From Pseudoalteromonas sp. T1lg48 (GTDB lineage Bacteria > Pseudomonadota > Gammaproteobacteria > Enterobacterales > Alteromonadaceae), in NCBI RefSeq assembly GCF_002964785.1, contig NZ_PQCC01000004.1, positions 496,001 through 560,000 of the forward strand: a stretch of DNA of 64,000 nt, written 5' to 3'. This document shows, piece by piece, positions 1 through 7,212 of this stretch. The position numbers and the translations under genes were made by a program. Position 1 is the first letter of the stretch. Each line of letters begins with the position of its first letter. The notes below the pieces were generated by a model. That model worked only from the letters and a program-made list of their open reading frames with translations, was not told where the DNA came from and ran no database searches.

Positions 1-33
1 CAATACTGAGTAAATAGACGCCGAAATTCAACC

Positions 34-198
34 TTATACCAATTCACTTAAATAGCTAATCATTCTAGCGGGCTAAATATCATACTAACGGCGTTGGAGT
101 TTTTCTATGGAGAATACTACATACGAAAAACTCCGCCTTGTTATCACATCATTTATCCAGCGCTATATCTGGTCACATACTTAACAGAATTGGTATAA
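34..198. mobile_element. MITE-like element with 12-bp terminal inverted repeats
   Basis: TTATACCAATTC at 34-45 is repeated as its exact inverse complement at 187-198, and the similarity continues weakly inward. Inside is a second perfect inverted repeat, GGAGTTTTTC at 96-105 and GAAAAACTCC at 125-134, so the RNA or single strand would fold into a nested hairpin. The element is about 165 bp and holds no convincing gene. Short AT-ended elements with this terminal sequence are scattered through Alteromonadales genomes, which I recall but cannot check here. It sits about 100 bp upstream of the LysR gene and may supply or disturb its promoter. I see no target-site duplication I would defend and no second copy in this window. 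Confidence 0.6.
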
Positions 199-297
199 CC
201 ATGTTAAATAACCACAGCGGCGCCAGATACACTGGTTTTATAAAAACATTAATGCCAGAATGGCATCAATTGATGCTGCCCCACCGAGACCCTAGCT

Positions 298-1245
298 ATG
301 GATACAACCAGCCGACTCATTATGCTACTTGAAGTAGTGGAACAGGGTTCTTTTTCTAAGGCCGCCGCCATGCGCAACATAGATCGCTCGGTAATTTCAA
401 AACAGATCAGTAAGTTAGAAGATGAGCTGGGCGTGCGCTTACTTAATCGCACCACCCGGTCGTTTTCATTGACCGCCGCTGGGGCGGAAATGGTGAAAAA
501 AGCACGGGATCTACGGATGCTGTTAACGGACACGGTGCAACTGGCGGAAAACTACCATCAGGAACCTCGCGGCCTGCTGCGCATTGCCACCTCGCATACC
601 CTTGGACGACGCTACATTCAGCCGGTAATCAACGACTTTCAAAAGCGCTTCCCTCAGGTCAATGTGGATATGCGCTTGGGCGACCGCCCTGTCGATATGA
701 TTTCTGAAGGCTTTGACTTGGCTTTTCGCATCGGTGAGCCACGAGACTCATCCTTAATCGCCAGAAAAATAGCCCGCAACCGCATGCTGCTGCTGGCAAG
801 CCCGGAGTTTATCGCCACCTATGGCAACCCCAAATCCATAGAGGAGCTCGGACAATTGCCGGCGGCCACCTACGCCACCTCACATACCCGTCTTGATACC
901 ATTAACTATATAAATGCCGAGGGCGAGGAGTGTGAGCAGGTGATCAACGCCGTGTATACCTCCAACGACGGTGAGGTTATCCTCGATAAGGTGATTTCTG
1001 GCACCGCTTTTTGTCTGGTGCCGGCGTTTTTAATCGAAAATGAAATAAGCGACGGCCTGCTAACACCGCTCTTGCCTGATGTTAATTTACCCGACTATGG
1101 CGCCATGTATGCCCTCTATCCTCATCGCGATCTACCGGTGCGTACTCGCTTACTTCTGGATGCGGTGCGTCATTATATCGGCGAGCCCGTGCCCCGTTGG
1201 GAGTTGAATATTCCCGAACTGGACTCCCTGTATAAACCCCAATAA
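298..1245 (+). CDS. LysR-family transcriptional regulator
   Basis: A 315-residue protein with the standard LysR layout. The N-terminal winged helix-turn-helix (residues about 1-60) shows the family signature of a serine/alanine-rich helix (GSFSKAAAMR), then ISKLEDELGVRLLNRTTR. A periplasmic-binding-protein-like effector domain follows (about 90-300). The protein is most like the CrgA/AaeR-type LysR group. It binds DNA as a tetramer in the cytoplasm, and its ligand is unknown. The ATG at 298 gives a domain starting exactly where LysR proteins start. The upstream region carries the MITE-like element. No divergent target gene is visible to the left inside the window, and the next gene to the right is a lipoprotein on the same strand. 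Confidence 0.9.
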   Translation: MDTTSRLIMLLEVVEQGSFSKAAAMRNIDRSVISKQISKLEDELGVRLLNRTTRSFSLTAAGAEMVKKARDLRMLLTDTVQLAENYHQEPRGLLRIATSHTLGRRYIQPVINDFQKRFPQVNVDMRLGDRPVDMISEGFDLAFRIGEPRDSSLIARKIARNRMLLLASPEFIATYGNPKSIEELGQLPAATYATSHTRLDTINYINAEGEECEQVINAVYTSNDGEVILDKVISGTAFCLVPAFLIENEISDGLLTPLLPDVNLPDYGAMYALYPHRDLPVRTRLLLDAVRHYIGEPVPRWELNIPELDSLYKPQ

Positions 1246-1432
1246 CCGCTTTAACCAGATGAAAGACGGGCGGCATTTTTTGGGGCTACATATGTAACCC
1301 GCCAAACGTAAAGTTGCACACTTTTTCACACTTGTGTAAACATCTGTTAAGTGGAGTAATACTATGTAAAACATGGGATTTTTTGTTTTTTTATGGGTCA
1401 TACTGGGCACCTAGTTCACTATGGAATCAAGT

Positions 1433-2827
1433 ATGAAACACAACAAGAATAAAGGCCTTAATCCAACCCTGGCAGCGCTAGCAGGCACCGCCCTAGTCAC
1501 CCTCAGCGGTTGCGGCAGCAGCTCCGACGGCAACAGCGACTCGGGCAGTATTCAGCTATACAACGGTACCATAAATGGCCCAACCATGACCCTGAGCATC
1601 GCCGATGTTGCTCGCACCACCGCAGATTTGGGGGATGTCACATCAACACACAACTACACCGCCGACGATTACGACTACGCCATACAATACAGCAATGATC
1701 AGGGTAACCTGGTCGATATTATCGGCGACACCCTGAGTATTGTGGACGACACCAAAACCTTATTAATGATGTATGGCAACATCGAAGATAAAAAGCTGCT
1801 CAGCCTTGAACTCCCCTACCGTGAAGCCAGTGATATGTTCTCGTTGCAAATGCTCAATATCACCAGAGAAGGGCGCAATTTCGATCTGTATATGGCCGCG
1901 GAGGATGGCGTCTTCGAGCAGGCCGAACTGGTGGGCTCGGCAATGTTTGAAACTCTCAGCCCGAGCACCGAGCATAAGGTCGATACCCACACCTTCTACC
2001 TGACCGAGGCCGGCACAACCACACCTATTTGGCAATCGGATGAAACCCGGATCAGCGCGGACGACGCCCTAGTGATGGCCATTCGCCCCAGCTATGACAA
2101 TAACAGCGACTACCTGACGGTGGATATCATTACCAATGGCAACACCCCGTATAGCCTTAAAAACAAGGATGCCCATGCTCGGGTGCAGTTTTACAACAGC
2201 ATAGACGAGTACCCAAGCGCCCAATTCAGCGCCAGTAAGGGGGACTTCCAGCTAAACACGGCAAGCACCGCCGTCGATACCCTGTCACAGACGCTGCAAC
2301 TGACACCGAACAGCTACTCTATTTCCATGCATGATGAGCAGGGTAATACCCTGGTAGATAGCTACCTGTTAACCCTGGAGCAAGAGCAAAGTGCCCTGGG
2401 CATCTTCTATAAGGATGCCGAACACGGTCCGAGGCTAATGAGTGTGGCGCAAAATCTGGTGCCTAATAGCGTCAGTCATCAGGTAACCCTGGTAAACCTG
2501 GTCGATGAATACGCCGGTTTGCCGGTACACAAGCTGGACATCTATTTTACTCTCGAAGGCCAGCCCATTTCGCAAACCGAGCACCACCTTGATAGCGTCA
2601 ACAGCTACAGTGCTAACTCCTTGACCCTGCTCGATAAACAATACGGCTTTTATGCCATTTTAGAAGATAACGGTCAGGAGATAGTGCTACACCAGGAAGG
2701 AAATGTGGATGTGACCGCCGATGGTAACTACATACTGATCTTGGAGGCCGATGCCAGCACCGCCTCGGGTTATAAGCTGACCACCTTGCATACGGTGGCA
2801 GCCGAGAGCGAAGAACTGGCTCAATAG
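1433..2827 (+). CDS. Surface or periplasmic lipoprotein, DUF4397-like repeats
   Basis: I chose the ATG at 1433 (464 residues) over the in-frame ATG at 1421 because it gives a clean lipoprotein signal: basic MKHNKNK, a hydrophobic stretch, then the lipobox LSGC followed by a Ser/Gly/Asp-rich linker. GGAATC just upstream can serve as ribosome-binding site. The mature part has two similar beta-rich halves (about 40-250 and 260-460) with phrases such as IQLYNGTI, VQFYNSIDEYP and VTLVNLVDEYAGLP. These recall the DUF4397 fold, where short N-x-x-x-x-x-P segments start each unit. No catalytic motif is visible. The function is unknown, and a cell-surface binding or structural role is only a guess. It is monocistronic, with the S9 peptidase starting 198 bp downstream. 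Confidence 0.7.
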   Translation: MKHNKNKGLNPTLAALAGTALVTLSGCGSSSDGNSDSGSIQLYNGTINGPTMTLSIADVARTTADLGDVTSTHNYTADDYDYAIQYSNDQGNLVDIIGDTLSIVDDTKTLLMMYGNIEDKKLLSLELPYREASDMFSLQMLNITREGRNFDLYMAAEDGVFEQAELVGSAMFETLSPSTEHKVDTHTFYLTEAGTTTPIWQSDETRISADDALVMAIRPSYDNNSDYLTVDIITNGNTPYSLKNKDAHARVQFYNSIDEYPSAQFSASKGDFQLNTASTAVDTLSQTLQLTPNSYSISMHDEQGNTLVDSYLLTLEQEQSALGIFYKDAEHGPRLMSVAQNLVPNSVSHQVTLVNLVDEYAGLPVHKLDIYFTLEGQPISQTEHHLDSVNSYSANSLTLLDKQYGFYAILEDNGQEIVLHQEGNVDVTADGNYILILEADASTASGYKLTTLHTVAAESEELAQ

Positions 2828-3025
2828 TTATCAACGTCTTTCCCTAACGCAAATTCTAAACAGCAGTTCCCAACCCATGTTGGTAGGCGCACGGCAACCA
2901 GGCCCTGCCAACACCTTATTCCAACCCGTTGTTTAACCCACTGATTCTGGCCTTAATCGCAAACACTGGCTTTCGTGTCGCGCTTTTGTAGAATATCGAC
3001 TACTGACAACAAGCGAAGGACAGAC

Positions 3026-5089
3026 ATGAAATTATTAAAATCGACGCTGGCCCTGGCCATGGCCGTGAGCATAAGCGCACCGGCGTTTGCCAATGACACC
3101 ATTACCGTTGAAGACATTCCAAAAATTAAAAGCGTTTTACAAACCGCAGTAAGCCCGGATGGCGAGCAGGTGGCCTTTACTCGCTCACTGCCACGTGAGC
3201 TATACAAGGACAAAAACGGTCTTAACTACAGCGAGTTGTACGTTATTGATGATGAAGGCGTTGAGCGTCCGTTTATTACCGGCAAGGTCAATATCAAGAG
3301 CATTAGCTGGTCTGCCGACGGCAAACACATCTATTTCCTGGCCAAGCTTGCAGAAGATAAATTCACGGCCCTGTATCAGATCCCCGTTGATGGCGGTCAG
3401 GCCCAAAAGGTAATGGCCCTCAAAGGTCGCGCCATTGCCAGCTACGAGCTCAGCCCCAATGGCGAGCAGGTAGCCTTGCTGGCCATGCCGGCAAAAGACA
3501 AGTCTGAAAAAGAGCTGAAAAAACTTGGCTTTATGGCCGAGGTGTACGAACTTGGTCTGGACAACAAACAACTGCACCTGGTTGACCTTAGCCAGTCAGA
3601 CGAGCCATTAGACCCAGAAGCCATTAGCATTGATGGTTATGTCAGCGACATGAATTACTCAGCCGATGGTAAAAAGCTCTTGGTGAAGACCCAACCTACG
3701 GCGCTTATTGATGACAAGTATATGAAGTCACAATGGCACCTATTCGATGTCGCATCCAAGCAAGTGACCTTGTCATTTAAAACCGAAGGTAAGCTAGGCG
3801 CTGCCGAGCTTTCTCACGATGGCCGCTACGTGGCGATTCTTGGCGCCGACGACAAGCACGATCCGGCTACCGGTCGTTTATACCTTGCCGATACCGAAAC
3901 CGGTGAGATCAATGAATGGCTGCCTGACTTTATGGGTCATATCAGCGATTTTGAATGGTCGAACAAGCGCAACACCTTAAACTTTGTGGCTCAGGTTAGC
4001 CCTGAAAGCTTTATCGGTCAGATCAAAGTAGGCTCAAACAAATACAAGAAGCTGGTAAAAGAAGGCAAATTTATCGCCGGCTCTTTGAGCATTTCAGACT
4101 CGGACAAGACTCTGGCCCTGAGTGCCAACACCGCCAAACACCCGAACGAGGTGTATATGGTGCGTGGCTCAAAGGCGACGCGTTTAAGCGACTCAAACCC
4201 TTGGTTAAATGACAAACGCTTCGCTAAGCAAGAAGCGCTGACCTTTAAGGCCCGCGATGGCGTTGAAATCGGTGGTGTCTTGGTTTACCCACTCGACTAT
4301 GAAGAAGGTAAGAAGTATCCGTTGATCATGGCGGTACACGGCGGTCCTGAAAGCCATGACAAAAATGGCTGGGTAACAAGCTATTCAGATCCGGGGCAAA
4401 TGGGCGCAGCTCGCGGTTACGCTGTGTTCTACCCGAACTACCGTGGTTCAACGGGTAAAGGCGTAGAGTACTCTAAGCTGGGTCAAAACGATTATGCCGG
4501 TAAAGAGTTCGACGACCTAGTCGACATGAAACAATACCTCGTAGACATGGGCCTGGTTGACAGCAAACGCGTGGGTATCACAGGTGGTTCGTACGGTGGT
4601 TATGCCTCGGCTTGGGGTGCAACCAAGCTGACCGAACACTTTGCCGCCAGCGTGATGTTCGTGGGTGTGACCAACCAGCTTTCAAAGTTTGGTACCACGG
4701 ATATTTCCAACGAAATGCACCTGGTTCACGCCCGCTCTTACCCGTGGGATAAGTGGCAATGGTACCTTGAGCGCAGCCCAATCTACTGGGCAGGTCAATC
4801 GAAAACGCCACTGCTTATTATGCATGGTAAAGACGACCCTCGCGTGCACCCGGCACAATCCATGGAGCTATATCGCTACATGAAGGTGCAAGGCAAAGAC
4901 GTACGCTTGGTGTACTACCCGGGCGAAGGCCATGGTAACCGTAAGGTTGCGGCACAATATGACTACAGCCTGCGTTTAATGCGCTGGATGGACAACTACT
5001 TGATGGAAGGCAACAAAGACATGCCGGAATTTAAGATTGACCACGCCGCCAAACTCAAAGCGGTAAAAGACGCACAAAAAGAAGACTAA
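3026..5089 (+). CDS. Secreted S9 family (prolyl oligopeptidase-type) peptidase
   Basis: The start at 3026 (687 residues) follows GAAGGA by 5 bases and gives a typical Sec signal peptide ending APAFA-N, so the protein is probably periplasmic. Residues about 30-400 form a WD40-like beta-propeller with repeats such as SWSADGKHIYF. The C-terminal 250 residues are an alpha/beta hydrolase with nucleophile GGSYGG, Asp in HGKDDPRV and His in GEGHGN. These are the three catalytic residues of dipeptidyl-peptidase IV or acylaminoacyl-peptidase relatives. It would release dipeptides or trim short peptides after import through the outer membrane. It converges on a second S9 peptidase, with a shared bidirectional terminator between them. 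Substrate preference cannot be read from the sequence. Confidence 0.9.
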   Translation: MKLLKSTLALAMAVSISAPAFANDTITVEDIPKIKSVLQTAVSPDGEQVAFTRSLPRELYKDKNGLNYSELYVIDDEGVERPFITGKVNIKSISWSADGKHIYFLAKLAEDKFTALYQIPVDGGQAQKVMALKGRAIASYELSPNGEQVALLAMPAKDKSEKELKKLGFMAEVYELGLDNKQLHLVDLSQSDEPLDPEAISIDGYVSDMNYSADGKKLLVKTQPTALIDDKYMKSQWHLFDVASKQVTLSFKTEGKLGAAELSHDGRYVAILGADDKHDPATGRLYLADTETGEINEWLPDFMGHISDFEWSNKRNTLNFVAQVSPESFIGQIKVGSNKYKKLVKEGKFIAGSLSISDSDKTLALSANTAKHPNEVYMVRGSKATRLSDSNPWLNDKRFAKQEALTFKARDGVEIGGVLVYPLDYEEGKKYPLIMAVHGGPESHDKNGWVTSYSDPGQMGAARGYAVFYPNYRGSTGKGVEYSKLGQNDYAGKEFDDLVDMKQYLVDMGLVDSKRVGITGGSYGGYASAWGATKLTEHFAASVMFVGVTNQLSKFGTTDISNEMHLVHARSYPWDKWQWYLERSPIYWAGQSKTPLLIMHGKDDPRVHPAQSMELYRYMKVQGKDVRLVYYPGEGHGNRKVAAQYDYSLRLMRWMDNYLMEGNKDMPEFKIDHAAKLKAVKDAQKED

Positions 5090-5118
5090 GGCGTTGCCTT
5101 AAGCACACCCTTCTTTAT

Positions 5119-5150
5119 GAAAAAGCCTGCGCTATGCAGGCTTTTTTTTA
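5119..5150. terminator. Bidirectional intrinsic terminator
   Basis: AAAAGCCTGC (5121-5130), loop GCTAT, GCAGGCTTTTTTT: a GC-rich stem flanked by A on the left and T on the right. It can terminate both the rightward peptidase gene ending at 5089 and the leftward one ending at 5168. Confidence 0.85.
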
Positions 5151-5167
5151 TATATCAATAACCCGAG

Positions 5168-7129
5168 TTATTCACCTATGTATTTATCAAAAAACGCGAG
5201 CATCTTTTGCCAACGCTCGATGTTATTGTCGGGGTTGTAAAAACCGTGCCCCTCACCGTCTTTCATCATCCATTCGAAAGGATGATTTCTTTCCTTTAAG
5301 GCATCGCGCAGGGCAAACGCATGCTCTTTAGGCACCCGCGCATCATCACTTCCCTGGATGATAAAGATAGGCGCCTTAAGCTTATCCACATTATACACAG
5401 GCGACTGCGCCTGGCGCTCTTCCTTGGTTGCTGGCAAGACCCGGTTGAGATAATTAATACCGGCCTTAGCCTCGGAAATATCTCCCTCATTAAACATCAT
5501 GTCCAGGTCGTACACACCGACAAACCCGACCACGCATTGGTATAAGTCCGGCTCTCGAATAGCACTTTGTACCGCGGCATAGCCGCCGTAAGAGGCCCCA
5601 TAGACGCAGACCCTTTGCTTGTCGGCAATGCCCGAACTGATCAGGTGCTGCACCCCGTCGGTCATATCATTGATCATGGTGGTGCCCCAATTGCGATGAC
5701 CAAGTTGTTCAAAGTCTTTGCCATAGCCGCCTGAGCCACGGAAGTTCGGCTGCAGCACCGCATAACCATGGCTGGCCAGTACCTTGGCATCGCCATCCAT
5801 ACTGGTGATGGAATCGCGAATACCGTGTGGGCCGCCATGGGGCAGCAAAATCAATGGCAAGTCTTTCGCTTCTCCCAGAGGTAAGGTCAGCAGGGCTTTT
5901 ATGGTGTGGCCATCGCGGCTTTGGTAGTCGATTATTTGGGTTTGAGGAATAACCGCGACGTCAAGCCAAGGCTTGGCCTTGCTCAAAGGCAATAATTTGC
6001 GTCGCTCATTATCAAACAGGTAAAACTGTCTCGGGTTGTTGGCAGAGGCCGTTCTAACCACCATCAACTTGTTGTCCAAGGTCGATGAGGTAATGGTTAC
6101 AATCTGGTTTTTAAAGGCTTTTCTTAAGCTATGGATAACCGAAGCAAAACCCTTATCCTTAATACCATCGAAGAATAAGACATCAATCTCGTCGTATTCA
6201 TAGGCGGCACCTATGACCTCCGCCGGGCGGCCATTCTTATAACTGTACACCGGAAGCAGATCTGTCTTAGGGTGGGCGGCATACACTTCTTGCTTGTTGG
6301 TTTTTAAATTTAAGGTGGTGATGGCCTGGGTATTGGTATTATTATCGCTCAGCCCGACCAGGGTGTGCTCATCAAGCAAGGTTAAAGGCGTAAAGCTGCC
6401 CTCGTTGGCGTCAAAGCGCATGATTTCCTGCCATGGAGCATCCTCGTTTTCACGCGCCACAATGACCGACTGATTGCCGCCGTTAGGATCGGTACCCAGC
6501 GCCACCCTGGGATTCCCTTTTGCATCGACGATAACCCCGACGCCAACATTTTTATAGGCGCGTAATGGAATTTTCCCCTCGCTCCGCTTACGCCCAGAAG
6601 AAATTTTGACCCGCTCCAATTCAATATAGGGTTCATTGGAAAATGGCGATCGGCTGGTGATCATAATTTGATCGTCATTTTCCGGCAGAACATCGGCAAT
6701 AAAGGCGATTTTCATATTGTCACCACCGGAGCGTGGCCCGGCAATCACTCTTTTGTTTGAACCATCGGCATTGACGGCCATAATGTCACCGGTTAGGTAT
6801 GGCTGCTCATACATGCCATAATCCCGTGCCGTAGCGGCAACGATGCGATCGTCACTGGCCCAATCAAACTGGAAAATGGACTCCCCCGGTTTACCCTGAA
6901 TAATAGAAACTATTTCTCTGTCTTTTACACTCAACACGGTTAAGCGCATTGAGCCGTCGTCGGCACGTGCCGTGGCCGCCAAATAAGAGCCCTTGGTCGA
7001 TATTTTCATATCGATAAACTTGGCATGACGGGCGTAGTCCTCAAGAGTTTGCTGATTGACCTTTGCCATGGCTGAACCACTGCTGCCTATTACAGCCAAG
7101 GCACACGCATAAGTTAGCTGCTTGATCAT
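5168..7129 (-). CDS. Secreted S9 family peptidase
   Basis: A 653-residue protein with the start taken at 7129, preceded by AAGGGAAT at 7133-7140. A TTG further upstream would add five residues before the signal peptide and is less likely. The N-terminus is a Sec signal ending GSAMA-K. It has a beta-propeller in the N-terminal two thirds and an alpha/beta hydrolase at the end with nucleophile GASYGG, Asp in GSDDARVP and His in GEGHGF. The family is S9C-like (acylaminoacyl peptidase / DPP). It lies directly downstream of a TonB-dependent receptor on the same strand, which suggests that the receptor imports peptides and this enzyme degrades them in the periplasm. An intrinsic terminator separates the two genes, so expression is probably uneven. 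Confidence 0.9.
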   Translation of the reverse strand: MIKQLTYACALAVIGSSGSAMAKVNQQTLEDYARHAKFIDMKISTKGSYLAATARADDGSMRLTVLSVKDREIVSIIQGKPGESIFQFDWASDDRIVAATARDYGMYEQPYLTGDIMAVNADGSNKRVIAGPRSGGDNMKIAFIADVLPENDDQIMITSRSPFSNEPYIELERVKISSGRKRSEGKIPLRAYKNVGVGVIVDAKGNPRVALGTDPNGGNQSVIVARENEDAPWQEIMRFDANEGSFTPLTLLDEHTLVGLSDNNTNTQAITTLNLKTNKQEVYAAHPKTDLLPVYSYKNGRPAEVIGAAYEYDEIDVLFFDGIKDKGFASVIHSLRKAFKNQIVTITSSTLDNKLMVVRTASANNPRQFYLFDNERRKLLPLSKAKPWLDVAVIPQTQIIDYQSRDGHTIKALLTLPLGEAKDLPLILLPHGGPHGIRDSITSMDGDAKVLASHGYAVLQPNFRGSGGYGKDFEQLGHRNWGTTMINDMTDGVQHLISSGIADKQRVCVYGASYGGYAAVQSAIREPDLYQCVVGFVGVYDLDMMFNEGDISEAKAGINYLNRVLPATKEERQAQSPVYNVDKLKAPIFIIQGSDDARVPKEHAFALRDALKERNHPFEWMMKDGEGHGFYNPDNNIERWQKMLAFFDKYIGE

Positions 7130-7142
7130 GATATTCCCTTTC

Positions 7143-7174
7143 AAAAAAAAAGCCCTCCATAACGAAGGGCTTTT
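7143..7174 (-). terminator. Intercistronic intrinsic terminator abutting a ribosome-binding site
   Basis: On the minus strand AAAAGCCCT (7174-7166), a 9-base loop, then AGGGCT and a run of T. It ends the receptor transcript. The T tract ends at 7143, three bases before the Shine-Dalgarno (7140-7133) of the downstream peptidase, so read-through controls how much peptidase is made from the receptor promoter. Confidence 0.8.
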
Positions 7175-7212
7175 ATTAGTATTTCAGCATCTAATCCAGG
7201 TTAAAACCTAAA

